A DNA stretch of 64,000 nucleotides from Streptomyces sp. NBC_01296. GTDB taxonomy: Bacteria; Actinomycetota; Actinomycetes; Streptomycetales; Streptomycetaceae. Every line of letters starts with the position of its first letter. Position 1 is the first letter of the stretch. The stretch covers positions 6,944,001 to 7,008,000 of the forward strand of contig NZ_CP130720.1 of assembly GCF_035984415.1 (NCBI RefSeq), read 5' to 3'. A program made the translations under genes and the position numbers. The notes below the pieces were generated by a model. The model was not told where the DNA came from. It searched no databases and was given only the letters and a program-made list of their open reading frames with translations. Shown here in pieces: positions 48,518-58,414 of the stretch.

Positions 48518-49416
48518 GCGACCACCACGCCGAGAACCCCGCGTGGAGCGAGCCCGACGCGCCGTCGGCTCCCGTCGCGCCCGCCCCCGGAGGGTCCGTC
48601 ACCCCAGCCGACGCCGCGGACGCGGCCCGGCTCGTCGCCTTCGGGCTGCAGCCCAAGCTGCTCCCCGCCCGCGACGCCGAGTACGCCGAACTGCTGCGCC
48701 GCTACCGCGAGGACCCGGCCTTCGGCCGCCTCGCCGACGCCGTCGCCACCGGCCTCGGCCTCGTCGTCCTGGAGGTGTCCCCGCGCGCCGGCATGGCCGT
48801 CGCCGCCGGCGAGGACTCCGTCTTCGCCGTCCGGATGGGCGACTACGCCCGCCGCACCACCGCCGACTCCGCCGACCGGTTCCTGCACGGCCTCGCCCAC
48901 CTCGCCGTCGCCGCCCTCGCCTTCCCCCGCCCCGAGGACCTCGCCGACGACGGCTACATCGGCCGTGTCACCGTCAACGGCGTCGATGCCTTCGTCCGGC
49001 AGACCTGCCGCCGCCTCGAGGAGCGCGCCGAGGAGCTCGGCGAGAACACCGACCCGGCCACCGACGCCCCCGGCCTGGAGGCCGCCTGGCGCGTCTACGC
49101 CCGCCGCAGTGCGACCGGCGCCACCAAGGACGCGCGCCGCCTCGCCGGCTCCACCACCGGCATCGTCGGCAAGGCCGCCGCCTTCCTCACCGATTCCGGG
49201 TTCCTCCAGCGCACCGGCGACGACGCCGGAGGCACCTACCGCACCACCCCCCGCTACCAGCTCCAGGTCCGCGACATGGCGGGCAGCGCGGCCATGGCCG
49301 AGCTCCTGGAACTCGGCGTGGTCCCCGTCAGCGACGGCTCCGCCAGCCTCCTCCCGCCGCCCGAGGGCGACGACCTGGAGCTCGCCGCCGACGCAGGCCT
49401 GCCCTTCCACGCCTGA
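48514..49416 (+). CDS. MukE/JetB-like subunit (hypothetical)
   Basis: 300 residues. A disordered Pro-rich start, then a mixed alpha/beta body with winged-helix features (LVAFGLQPKLLPARDAEYAELLRRYREDPAFG and GKAAAFLTDSGFLQRTGDDAGGTYRTTPRYQLQVRDMAG). Acidic overall. The position between the MukF-like gene and the SMC-like gene matches MukE/MksE/JetB. GTG at 48514 overlaps the small upstream ORF. Family not confirmed by a motif. Confidence 0.62.
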   Translation: MSDHHAENPAWSEPDAPSAPVAPAPGGSVTPADAADAARLVAFGLQPKLLPARDAEYAELLRRYREDPAFGRLADAVATGLGLVVLEVSPRAGMAVAAGEDSVFAVRMGDYARRTTADSADRFLHGLAHLAVAALAFPRPEDLADDGYIGRVTVNGVDAFVRQTCRRLEERAEELGENTDPATDAPGLEAAWRVYARRSATGATKDARRLAGSTTGIVGKAAAFLTDSGFLQRTGDDAGGTYRTTPRYQLQVRDMAGSAAMAELLELGVVPVSDGSASLLPPPEGDDLELAADAGLPFHA

Positions 49417-49492
49417 GTCCCGCCGCCGAGCACCGCCGCCCGACCTGCCCCACGTACCGAGACACACCGAGAAACAACGAGAGTCCGCCGCC

Positions 49493-52400
49493 ATGTACGA
49501 GCTGTCCCGGATCCGCCTCTACTCCATCGGGCCCGCCGGTGCGCGCTACGCCGACACCGTGCTCGACCTGCGCGGAGTCGGCGAGCCGGTGCCCCACCCG
49601 GCGCCCGCACAGGCGGAGTTCTTCCAGGACGAGCCCACCGGCCCGCCGCGCCGCCCCGCGCCCGCCGGCGTGCTCTTCCTGGAGAACGGCGGCGGCAAGT
49701 CCGTCCTGCTCAAGCTGATCTTCTCGGTGATGCTGCCCGGCCACCGCAACACCCTCGGCGGCGCCAGCTCCGGCGTCCTGCGCAAGTTCCTGCTCGCCGA
49801 CGACTGCGGGCACGTGGCCCTGGAGTGGCAGCACACCCAGACCGGCGAGTGCGTGGTCGTCGGCAAGGTCAGCGAGTGGCGCGGCCGCCAGGTCTCCAAC
49901 GACCCGCGCAAGTTCGCCGAGGCCTGGTACTCCTTCCGGCCCGGCCCGGGCCTGAGCCTGGACAACCTCCCCGTCGCCGAGGCCACCGCCGTCCGCCCGC
50001 CCGTCGAAGGCGCCTCCGGAGCCCAGGGCCGGCGCCGCACGATGAAGGGCTTCCGCGACGCCCTCACCGAGGCCGGCAAGGCCTACCCGCACCTCGAGGT
50101 GTACTTCGAGGAGATCCACGACCGCTGGAACGAGCACCTCACCGAACTCGGCCTCGACCCCGAACTCTTCCGCTACCAGCGCGAGATGAACGCCGACGAG
50201 GGCGAGGCCGCCGGCCTCTTCGCGGTCAAGAAGGACTCCGACTTCACCGACCTCCTGCTGCGCGCCGTCACCGACACCCGCGACACCGACGGCCTCGCCG
50301 ACCTCGTCCACGGCTTCGGCAACAAGCTCGGCCGCCGCGCCGAGCTGATGGCCGAACGGGACTTCACCGCCGGCTCGGTGGACCTGCTCACCAAGATCGT
50401 CGAGGCCGCCGAGACCCGCTCCCGGCTCCGCGACGTCCACGCTGGCGCGGAGCGCCGTACGCGCACCCTCGCCCGGCGGCTGTCCGCCCGCGCCGCCGAG
50501 GAGCGCGGGCGCGCCGCCGACCTCGCCCAGCGGGTCACCGGCGCCGCCCACGGGGTCACATCCGCCGAGTCCGCGCGCTCCCGCAGCGCCGCCGTCTCCG
50601 CCGAACTCGCCTACCGGCACGCCTCACTGGCGCTGACCGTCGCGGACAAGGCCGCCGCGGCCCAGCGCCGCGAGCTCCTCGAAGCCCGCACCCTGCACTC
50701 CGCGTGGCAGGCCGCCGAGATCGTGCTGCGCCACCGTGCCGCCTCCGACCGCTCCGCCCGGGTCGCCGCCGCGATCCTGGAGGCCGAGCGGGACGCCGCC
50801 CCGGCGCTGGCCGCCCGCGCCACGGCCGCCGCCGCGCTCGTACGGGCCCTGCACACCGCCGCCGAGGGCGGGGAGCGGGTCGCCAACGAGGAGGAGGAGC
50901 GGTCAGCCGCCCTCCAGGAGGCGGGCGAGGCCGCCCACCGCGATGCCACCGCCGCCGCCACGGCGGCCCAGCGCGCCCGCAGCGAGGCCGAACACCTGCG
51001 GGCCCGGCTCGCCGAGGTCCAGCAGGAGACCGCCGAGGCCGTCCGGGCCGGCTGGCTCGACGACTCGGCGCCCGACGCGGACCCGGCCCGCGCGGCCCTC
51101 GCCGCCAGTGACGCCGAGAAGACCGCCGTGGCCGCCTGGGACGAGTCCCGCGACGCCGCGCGCAGCGCCGCCGACGCCGCACGCGAGGCGGCCGCCACGG
51201 AGTCCCGCGCCGAACTCACCGCCGCTCGGGCCGCGGACGCCGCCGACGCGGCCGAGGCCGTGCACGACGCCGAGCACCGGGCGGCCGCTTCCCTCGCCGC
51301 CTCCCCCCGCCTGGCGGAGCTCCTGGGCCTCCCGTCGGTCCCCGAAACCTTCCTCCCCCACCCGCGGACGGGCACCCGGCCCGGCTCGGCCGGCGGCGCG
51401 GGCGCCGATGTCCCCGGCCCCGACGGCCGCGGCGCGGCAGCAGGCGGGTCGCCGGCAACCGCCGGATCCCGCACCGCGGGCCCCGGCCCGGACGGCGGAG
51501 CCCGCGGTTCGGCCCCGGCCGCCGGCCCCGACGCCGCCGGGCACGCAGGAGCCGCCGGGTCCCGTGCCGCCACCGCCGCTGGCGACGGGCTGACCGTCGA
51601 CGACCTCGACCGGAACGCCGACGACCTGCGCGAACTGCTCACCCGCGCAGTCGCCTCGGCCGAGCGCCAGCTCTTCGAGCTGCGCACCGCCGCCGCCGAC
51701 GACGCCCGCATCCTCGGCGCGCTCGGCGACGGCGGACTGCTGCCGCCCGGCCCCGACGTCCTCGCCACCGTCGAGTACCTCGGCGAACACGGCATCCCGG
51801 CCCTGCCCGGCTGGCGTTACCTCGCCCAGTCCGTGGACCCGGCCGACCACGCCGCCGTCCTCGCCGCCCGCCCCGAGCTCGTCGACGGCGTCGTCATCAC
51901 CGACCCCGACACCCACTCCCGGGCCCGCGAGGTCCTCTCCGGCGCCGCCCTGCTGCCCCGCTCCACCGTCGCCGTCGGTACGGCCGCCGCCCTGCTGGCC
52001 CCCGTACCGCCCGCGGCGGAGGGCGACACCGCGGTCTCCGGCATCTTCATCGTTTCGCCGAACCCGGCCATGCACGACGAGCACGCCGCCGACGAGGAGC
52101 GCCAGGCGCTGCGCACCCGCGCCACCGCCCGCGACACCGAGATCCGCGACCTGGCCGGCCGCCTCGCCGGGGACCGCGAGCTCGCCGCCCGCCTCGCCTC
52201 CTGGCGCACCGGCTGCCCACCCGGCCGCCTCGCCGAGCTGGCGCAGCAGGCCGAGGCCGCCCGTGCGTTCGCCGAGGAGGCCGACGCCGAGCTGACGGAG
52301 GCCCGTACGGTGCGCGCCGAGGCCGACGAGGCCGCGGCCGACGCCGCCCGCGTCCGCGACGAGCGCCAGGAGACCGCCCAGCGGGCCCGCCGCGCCGCCG

Positions 52401-54319
52401 ACGCCCTCGCCGGGCTCGCCTTCCGCCTGCGCGAGCGCACCGGCTGGCAGGTCAAGGTCCGCGAACTCGCCGACGAGGCCGCCGAGTCCGAGGCCCGCGC
52501 CGAGGTCTGCCTGGACCGGGCCCGCGCCGCCGACGAGGACCGCCGCGCCGCCCAGCGCGCCGCCGACGACGCCCGCCGTACCGCCCGCGCGCTGCGCGCC
52601 GAGCGTGCCGAGATCGCCGGCGCCCCCGAGGCGCTGCCCGAGGACGACAGCACGGCCAAGGTGCCGCTGCCCGATCTCCGCGAGGCCTACCGGGCCGCCT
52701 CCCAGCTGTACGAGAAGGTCGGCGTCGGCGCCGACCTGCGCGCCGAGCAGGCCCGAGCCGAGAGCGACGAGAGCGCCGCCCTCGCCGAGCTCGACCGGCT
52801 CACCAACAAGGTCCGCACCCGGGCCGCCCAGCTCCTCGAAGGCACCGACGGCGCCGACGGGCCCTCCCGCCAGGCGGCCGCAGCCCGCGCCGAGTCCCTC
52901 GTGCAGATGCTGGAGACCCGCGCGCAGGTCGCCAGCGAGCAGCTCGGCCGGCTGCGCGGCGAGGCCGAACGGCACGCCCCCACCGAGGGCGGGGCGCACA
53001 CCGACCTGCCCGAGGAGCTGATCCCCGGCGACGTCGAACAGGCCCAGGCCTTCCTGCGCACCGCCACCGCCCAGCTCGCCGCGCTCACCGCGGCCGTGGA
53101 GACCGCCCGGGCCGCCCACGCCGACCTGCTGCGCGCCCACCGCACCGCCGAGGACGGGGCCGGAGGCTTCGACGAGACCGCGGCGATGCTGCGGGACCTG
53201 CTGCGCGACCACGCCCACCAGGACGACGAGCAGGAGCCTGCGGCCCACCCGGGCACGCTGGAGGAGGCCCGGCAGTCCGCCGCCGAGGCCCGCCGCTCCC
53301 TGCGGGGCTGCGCGGCCGACCTCTCGGCCGCCGAGTCGGCGGTCCGCGAGGCGAGCGACATCCTGGTCCGCCACGCCAACGCCAACCGGTACGAGCAGGT
53401 ACGCACCCCCGCGCGCCAGCAGATCCGCGAACTGCCCGCCTCCGCCCTGCCCGAGCACGCCGCGGCCTGGGCCGCGGCCTTCGCGCCCCGGCTGCGCGTC
53501 CTCACCGATGAGCTGGCCCAGCTGGAGCGCAACCGCGACAGCATCGTCGACCGGCTGCGCGGACTGGTGGAGTCCGCCCTGGCCACCCTGCGCTCCGCCC
53601 AGCGGCTCTCCCAGCTCCCCGAGGGGCTGGGGGAGTGGTCGGGCCAGGAGTTCCTGCGCATCCGCTTCGAGGAGCCGGACCAGGCCACCCTCACGGAGCG
53701 CCTCGGCGAGGTCATCGACGAGGCCACCCGCGCGGCCGTGAAGAAGAACAGCAGCGCCTCCTTCGGCGAGGGCCGCCGCGACGGCATGTCCCTGCTGCTG
53801 CGCGGAGTCCAGGCGGCTCTGGAACCCAAGGGCATCGCGGTCGAGATCCTCAAGCCGGACGCGGTGCTGCGCGCCGAGCGCGTACCGGTCGGGCAGATGG
53901 GCGACGTCTTCTCCGGCGGCCAGCTGCTGACCGCCGCGATCGCCCTGTACTGCACGATGGCGGCGCTGCGCAGCAACGACCGCGGCCGTGACAAGCACCG
54001 CCACGCGGGCACGCTGTTCCTCGACAACCCGATCGGCCGCGCGAACGCCACGTACCTGCTGGAACTCCAGCGGGCCGTGTCCGACGCGCTGGGCGTCCAG
54101 CTGCTCTACACGACCGGCCTGTTCGACACCACGGCCCTCGCCGAGTTCCCGCTGGTCATCCGGCTGCGCAACGACGCGGACCTGCGGGCGGGCCTGAAGT
54201 ACATCAGCGTCGAGGAGCACCTGCGCCCGGGGCTGCCCCAGCAGTCCCCGCAGGAGGAGACCATCCACGGCGAGATCACGGCGACCCGCATGTTCCGCCG
54301 CTCCACGGTCGGTTCCTGA
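49493..54319 (+). CDS. SMC/MukB-like coiled-coil ATPase
   Basis: 1,608 residues. N-terminal ATPase half with Walker A ENGGGKS (64-70), then two very long Ala/Glu/Arg-rich coiled coils. A central beta-containing globular region (about 750-900) may be the hinge, next to a Gly/Ala/Pro low-complexity stretch (about 620-700). The C-terminal half has the signature FSGGQ (1473-1477) and a Walker B reading LFLDNP (D1511, N1512), where ABC ATPases have Glu. ATG at 49493 after a weak GAGAG site. The last operon gene; no nuclease follows. It should be a DNA-bound condensin-like motor, but ATP hydrolysis may be slow or absent. Confidence 0.78.
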   Translation: MYELSRIRLYSIGPAGARYADTVLDLRGVGEPVPHPAPAQAEFFQDEPTGPPRRPAPAGVLFLENGGGKSVLLKLIFSVMLPGHRNTLGGASSGVLRKFLLADDCGHVALEWQHTQTGECVVVGKVSEWRGRQVSNDPRKFAEAWYSFRPGPGLSLDNLPVAEATAVRPPVEGASGAQGRRRTMKGFRDALTEAGKAYPHLEVYFEEIHDRWNEHLTELGLDPELFRYQREMNADEGEAAGLFAVKKDSDFTDLLLRAVTDTRDTDGLADLVHGFGNKLGRRAELMAERDFTAGSVDLLTKIVEAAETRSRLRDVHAGAERRTRTLARRLSARAAEERGRAADLAQRVTGAAHGVTSAESARSRSAAVSAELAYRHASLALTVADKAAAAQRRELLEARTLHSAWQAAEIVLRHRAASDRSARVAAAILEAERDAAPALAARATAAAALVRALHTAAEGGERVANEEEERSAALQEAGEAAHRDATAAATAAQRARSEAEHLRARLAEVQQETAEAVRAGWLDDSAPDADPARAALAASDAEKTAVAAWDESRDAARSAADAAREAAATESRAELTAARAADAADAAEAVHDAEHRAAASLAASPRLAELLGLPSVPETFLPHPRTGTRPGSAGGAGADVPGPDGRGAAAGGSPATAGSRTAGPGPDGGARGSAPAAGPDAAGHAGAAGSRAATAAGDGLTVDDLDRNADDLRELLTRAVASAERQLFELRTAAADDARILGALGDGGLLPPGPDVLATVEYLGEHGIPALPGWRYLAQSVDPADHAAVLAARPELVDGVVITDPDTHSRAREVLSGAALLPRSTVAVGTAAALLAPVPPAAEGDTAVSGIFIVSPNPAMHDEHAADEERQALRTRATARDTEIRDLAGRLAGDRELAARLASWRTGCPPGRLAELAQQAEAARAFAEEADAELTEARTVRAEADEAAADAARVRDERQETAQRARRAADALAGLAFRLRERTGWQVKVRELADEAAESEARAEVCLDRARAADEDRRAAQRAADDARRTARALRAERAEIAGAPEALPEDDSTAKVPLPDLREAYRAASQLYEKVGVGADLRAEQARAESDESAALAELDRLTNKVRTRAAQLLEGTDGADGPSRQAAAARAESLVQMLETRAQVASEQLGRLRGEAERHAPTEGGAHTDLPEELIPGDVEQAQAFLRTATAQLAALTAAVETARAAHADLLRAHRTAEDGAGGFDETAAMLRDLLRDHAHQDDEQEPAAHPGTLEEARQSAAEARRSLRGCAADLSAAESAVREASDILVRHANANRYEQVRTPARQQIRELPASALPEHAAAWAAAFAPRLRVLTDELAQLERNRDSIVDRLRGLVESALATLRSAQRLSQLPEGLGEWSGQEFLRIRFEEPDQATLTERLGEVIDEATRAAVKKNSSASFGEGRRDGMSLLLRGVQAALEPKGIAVEILKPDAVLRAERVPVGQMGDVFSGGQLLTAAIALYCTMAALRSNDRGRDKHRHAGTLFLDNPIGRANATYLLELQRAVSDALGVQLLYTTGLFDTTALAEFPLVIRLRNDADLRAGLKYISVEEHLRPGLPQQSPQEETIHGEITATRMFRRSTVGS

Positions 54320-54338
54320 TCGCAGCCCCGGGCCGGGG

Positions 54339-54833
54339 TCAGCCCCGGCCCGAGCTCGCCTGGTAGCGCCTGTCCGCGCCCGGAGGCGGCCACACCGCCT
54401 GCCGGGCGCCCCCGCCCGCACCGCCCCGCAGCCGTATTCGGTCCGCCCCGGCGGCCGCCTCGGTGCGCGCCTCCCGGCGGGCCCGGCGCCGCTCGCGCCG
54501 GCGGTCCCGCGCCGTGCTGCTCGGCTCCGACACCACCCCGTACCGCTGGTTCCACATCTGCCGGGTGATCAGCACGTCCAGCACGCCCCAAGTGGCCACG
54601 ACCGTCCCGGCTATCGCGCCGATCCCCATCGGCAGCGCCAGCCATGAGCCGGTGAGCATGAGGAAGAAGGCGACCGTCGCCTCGGTCAGCGTGACGGCCA
54701 CGATCAGCACCGCCCGCACCGCCGAGTCCCGCACCGGGTCCGGCATCCTGCGCCGCCGGGCCGGCTCTTCCTCCCACAGCGACCGCCCCGGCGCGCCCAC
54801 CGCCGCCGCGCCGGTGTCCTCGTAGATCCCCAT
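54339..54833 (-). CDS. Two-helix membrane protein (hypothetical)
   Basis: 164 residues. A short N-terminal stretch, two membrane helices (about 40-62 and 66-88), and an Arg/Glu/Ala-rich tail (RDRRRERRRARREARTEA), probably cytoplasmic. ATG at 54833 is chosen because the protein's conserved-looking start MGIYEDTG is there; the longer frame to 54986 lacks coding character. Convergent with the SMC-like gene. Family not recognised. Confidence 0.68.
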   Translation of the reverse strand: MGIYEDTGAAAVGAPGRSLWEEEPARRRRMPDPVRDSAVRAVLIVAVTLTEATVAFFLMLTGSWLALPMGIGAIAGTVVATWGVLDVLITRQMWNQRYGVVSEPSSTARDRRRERRRARREARTEAAAGADRIRLRGGAGGGARQAVWPPPGADRRYQASSGRG

Positions 54834-55180
54834 CGCACGCTCCCACCCCGACGAATCCCCTCGAACAGGTAGACGTTCGACGCCGCCGAGAGATTCCCGT
54901 ATCCCTGAGTCCTCCCCAGCACCTGCCCATCCCGGAACGAAGAATTCCAGCCATCCATCCGGTTGCGGGAACTCACACCCCACCAAGTGTCATCTGCCAC
55001 ATAACGGGCCGCTCTTGACCGGATGTGTCGGACAACTCGTGATCTACGCCCGGGCGTCCGGCCGAAAATGTCCGGACACGCCTTCGAACCCGCTCCCCGG
55101 CAGTAGTAGGCTCACGCCGTTTAAATGACGGAACACCGACCCCCGACAACGGGGTTGAGCTGGGGGAGGCTGGGGAGGCC
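54834..55180. promoter_or_regulatory. 347-bp divergent gap with the cvnA promoter
   Basis: Near the right end TTCGAA (55083-55088), 18 bp, then TAGGCT (55107-55112) looks like a HrdB-type promoter for the conservon. A TTTAAA patch (55120-55125) lies just after it. No coding frame is convincing here. Confidence 0.5.
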
Positions 55181-57970
55181 ATGCGCTTTCGCGGGAAGTC
55201 CATCCGCCGGAAGATCGTGGCGTTGCTCCTTGTGCCGCTCATCTCCCTCACCGCCCTCTGGGGCTTCGCGACCGTGATCACCGGCCGCCAGGCCGTCCAG
55301 CTCCTCGACGTCGCCTACGTCATCGACAAGGTCGGCTACCCCGTCGAGGACGTCGTCCGCGTCATCCAGAAGGAACGCCGCCAGACCCTCGTCGTCCTCG
55401 GCGACCCCCGCGCCTCCACCGCCACCGCCGAACTCGTCAAGCGCCGCGCCGCCACCGACGAGATCGTCGACCGGATCGGCCGGAACGCCAAGGACCCCGA
55501 GGTCGCCGACGAGCTGTCCCCGGCGGCCGCCCAGCGCCTCGACTCCATCCTCGACGCCTTCCGCGACATCGGCGCGCTGCGCCGCTCCGTCGACCAGAAC
55601 ACCCTCGACCCGAGCCAGGCGCTGGAGCTCTACAGCCGGCTCGTCGACCCCTGCTACGAGTTCCTCATGAACCTCCACGCGCTCGAGAACGTGGAGATGG
55701 ACAAGCAGGGCCGCGCCCTCGTCGGCATCACCCGCGCCCGCGAGACGCTCTCCCGCGAGGACGCCGTCATCGCCGCCGCCCTCGCCGCCCGCAACGTCAG
55801 CGCCGCGGACATCCGGCACGTCTCCGACTTCGCCGCCAACCGCACCCTGCTCTACGAGTTCAACCTCGCGATCCTCCCGGCCGACGACCGCGAGCTGTTC
55901 GAGCAGTACTGGAGCAGCCCCGAGACCAAGCCGCTGCGCGACGCCGAGGAGCGCTTCCTCACCGGCGGCGCCGGCAAGAACCCGCGCATCACCGCCGCCC
56001 AGTGGGACGAGGCCGCGAACAAGGTCCTCGACGACCTCGCCACCATGGGCACCGCCGCCGGCGACCGCTACCAAAAGCGCGTCGAACCCGTCGCGATGGA
56101 CGTCCTGGTCCAGGCGGCCATCGCCGGCATCCTCGGCTTCATCGCCCTCGTCGTCTCCGTCGTCCTCTCCGTGCGCATCGGCCGCGACCTCGTCCGCGAC
56201 CTGTCCCGGCTCCGCAAGGAGGCCCACGAGGTCTCCGGCGTCCGGCTGCCCGCCGTGATGCGCCGCCTCGCCGCCGGCGAACACGTGGACGTCGAGACCG
56301 AGGCCCCGCGCCTGGAGTACGAGAAGGACGAAGTCGGCCAGGTCGGCCAGGCCCTCAACACCCTCCAGCGCGCCGCCGTCGAGGCCGCCGTCAAACAGGC
56401 CGAGCTCCGCCGCGGCGTCTCCGAGGTGTTCGTCAACCTCGCCCGCCGCAACCAGGTCCTGCTGCACCGCCAGCTGACCCTGCTCGACACCATGGAGCGG
56501 CGCACCGAGGACGCCGAGGAACTCGCCGACCTCTTCCGCCTCGACCACATGACCACCCGCATGCGCCGCCACGCCGAGGGCCTCGTGATCCTCTCCGGCG
56601 CCGCCCCCTCCCGCCAGTGGCGCAAGCCCGTCCAGCTCATGGACGTCGTACGGGCAGCCGTCGCCGAGGTCGAGGACTACGAGCGCATCGAGGTACGCCG
56701 GCTGCCGCGGCTCGGCATCGCCGGCCCCGCCGTCGCCGACGTCACCCACCTCGTCGCCGAACTCCTCGAGAACGCCACCGTGTTCTCCCCGCCGCACACC
56801 GCCGTCCAGGTGCACGGCGAGCGCGTCGCCAACGGCTTCACCCTCGAGATCCACGACCGCGGCCTCGGCATGAACCCCGAGGCGCTGCTCGACGCGAACC
56901 TCCGGCTCGCCGAGACCCCCGAGTTCGAGCTCTCCGACACCGACCGCCTCGGCCTGTTCGTCGTCAGCCGCCTCGCGCAGCGCCACGGCGTCAAGGTCGT
57001 CCTCCAGCCCAGCCCGTACGGCGGCACCACCGCCGTGGTGTTCCTCCCGGCGGCCCTGCTCACCGAGGCCCCCGAGACCAACGGCACCGGCCTGCGCCTC
57101 GGCGACGGCAAGTCAGGCCGCGCCAACGGCCAGGGCCCCGCCCGGCCCGCCCCGGCCGCCGTGGAGCGCACCCCGGCCGGCCGCCAGCTGCCGGCTCCCG
57201 AACTGCGCGGCCCCGTGGAACTGGAGGCCCCGCTCGGCGTGCTCGGACTGGACGGCCTCGACGACCCGGCCGCCCTGGACGAGGTCACCACCGGGATCAC
57301 CGGGCTCAGCGGCGTCGGCGGCCGCCCCGCCATGGCCACGCTCGACGACGAGACCCCGCCGAACGGCACCCCGCGCAGCGCCCTGCTGGGGCTCGGCCCG
57401 GCCGACCGGCCGCACACCGACCGCAAGGGCGGCCGGGACCGCGACCGGGAGCCGCAGGCCCCCACCGGCCCGGTCCGCCTCGACAGCCACCGCCCCGAGG
57501 CGATCCGCAGCGCCCGCCCGGACGGGCCCCGCTCCTCGGGCGCCGTACCGCTCCCGCGCCGCAGGCCCACCCCGACGCTGGTCGCCGAGCACGGCCGCCG
57601 CGTGGAGCCCCGCCCGGTGTCCGCGGTCCCGCAGCCCGCGCAGGACCCGGAGCCGGGCCTCCGCCCCGGCGCGGCCGCGCCCGGCCCCGCCCAGCCCGGC
57701 GGTGCGCCCGCCAAGGGCCCCGGCGCCCTGCCCAAGCGCGTCCGCCAGGCCAGCCTGGCGCCCCAGCTGAAGAACGCCCCCGCCCCCGCCGAAGCCGCCG
57801 CGGACCCCGTGGTCCACCGCGACGCGGAAGACGTACGTACGCGCATGACCGCACTCCAGCGCGGCTGGACGGCGGGCCGCAAGCAGCAGGCCCAGCAGCA
57901 GTCCGGGACCGGGGCAGGCACTTCCGCCGCCACCGGTTCCGGATCCGAGAACGAGGGGGACGGTCGATGA
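55181..57970 (+). CDS. cvnA: Conservon sensor-like histidine-kinase-fold protein CvnA
   Basis: 929 residues. Membrane helix about 12-34, an extracellular NIT (nitrate/nitrite-sensing-like) helical domain (about 40-305), a second membrane helix (about 308-330) and a HAMP-like segment. A HATPase domain (about 480-630; LVAELLENATVFSPPH, HDRGLGMNPE, GLFVVSRLAQRHGV) and a 300-residue disordered Pro/Arg tail follow. Conservon CvnA proteins act with CvnB, C and D as G-protein-like signalling complexes at the membrane. ATG at 55181 with GGAGG upstream. The conservon number is not assigned. Confidence 0.93.
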   Translation: MRFRGKSIRRKIVALLLVPLISLTALWGFATVITGRQAVQLLDVAYVIDKVGYPVEDVVRVIQKERRQTLVVLGDPRASTATAELVKRRAATDEIVDRIGRNAKDPEVADELSPAAAQRLDSILDAFRDIGALRRSVDQNTLDPSQALELYSRLVDPCYEFLMNLHALENVEMDKQGRALVGITRARETLSREDAVIAAALAARNVSAADIRHVSDFAANRTLLYEFNLAILPADDRELFEQYWSSPETKPLRDAEERFLTGGAGKNPRITAAQWDEAANKVLDDLATMGTAAGDRYQKRVEPVAMDVLVQAAIAGILGFIALVVSVVLSVRIGRDLVRDLSRLRKEAHEVSGVRLPAVMRRLAAGEHVDVETEAPRLEYEKDEVGQVGQALNTLQRAAVEAAVKQAELRRGVSEVFVNLARRNQVLLHRQLTLLDTMERRTEDAEELADLFRLDHMTTRMRRHAEGLVILSGAAPSRQWRKPVQLMDVVRAAVAEVEDYERIEVRRLPRLGIAGPAVADVTHLVAELLENATVFSPPHTAVQVHGERVANGFTLEIHDRGLGMNPEALLDANLRLAETPEFELSDTDRLGLFVVSRLAQRHGVKVVLQPSPYGGTTAVVFLPAALLTEAPETNGTGLRLGDGKSGRANGQGPARPAPAAVERTPAGRQLPAPELRGPVELEAPLGVLGLDGLDDPAALDEVTTGITGLSGVGGRPAMATLDDETPPNGTPRSALLGLGPADRPHTDRKGGRDRDREPQAPTGPVRLDSHRPEAIRSARPDGPRSSGAVPLPRRRPTPTLVAEHGRRVEPRPVSAVPQPAQDPEPGLRPGAAAPGPAQPGGAPAKGPGALPKRVRQASLAPQLKNAPAPAEAAADPVVHRDAEDVRTRMTALQRGWTAGRKQQAQQQSGTGAGTSAATGSGSENEGDGR

Positions 57971-58404
57971 CCGCACCGCAGACCGGCAACGACACCCGGG
58001 GCCGCGGCTCCGGTCCGCTCAACTGGCTCCTCGACGAGCTCGTCGACCGGGTCGCCAGCATCCGCAAGGCGGTGGTCCTCTCCGGCGACGGCCTGCCCAC
58101 CGGCAGCTCCAAGGACCTGACCCGCGAGGACAGCGAGCACCTGGCCGCCGTGGCCTCCGGCTTCCACAGCCTGGCCAAGGGCGTCGGCCGCCACTTCGAG
58201 TCCGGCAGCGTCCGCCAGACCGTCGTCGAGCTGGACGAGGCCTTCCTCTTCGTCATGGCCGCCGGCGACGGCAGCTGCCTGGCCGTGCTCTCCGACGCCG
58301 ACTCCGACGTCGGGCAGGTCGCGTACGAGATGACCCTCATGGTCAAGCGGGTAGGCGACCACCTGGCGACCGCTCCCCGCTCCGGGCTGCCAGCCGGAGG
58401 GTGA
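57967..58404 (+). CDS. cvnB: Roadblock/LC7 protein CvnB
   Basis: 145 residues. Roadblock fold: LNWLLDELVDRVASIRKAVVLSGDGLPTGSS, EHLAAVASGFHSLAKGVGRHF, ELDEAFLFVMAAGDGSCLAVLSDADSDVGQVAYEMTLMVKRVG. It is the probable GAP-like or scaffold partner of CvnD. ATG overlaps the cvnA stop (ATGA). cvnC starts 10 bp after its stop. Confidence 0.94.
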   Translation: MTAPQTGNDTRGRGSGPLNWLLDELVDRVASIRKAVVLSGDGLPTGSSKDLTREDSEHLAAVASGFHSLAKGVGRHFESGSVRQTVVELDEAFLFVMAAGDGSCLAVLSDADSDVGQVAYEMTLMVKRVGDHLATAPRSGLPAGG

Positions 58405-58414
58405 GGCGGACGGT

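Noticed and set aside
53611..53636. Third copy of the intergenic palindrome
   Set aside because: Lies within the SMC-like coding sequence and lacks the GGGGGTCCCCCC left end; chance GC-rich symmetry.
46743..54319. Canonical Wadjet (JetABCD) defence system
   Set aside because: The fourth gene JetD, needed in described Wadjet types, is missing and Walker B is atypical; only a resemblance is claimed.
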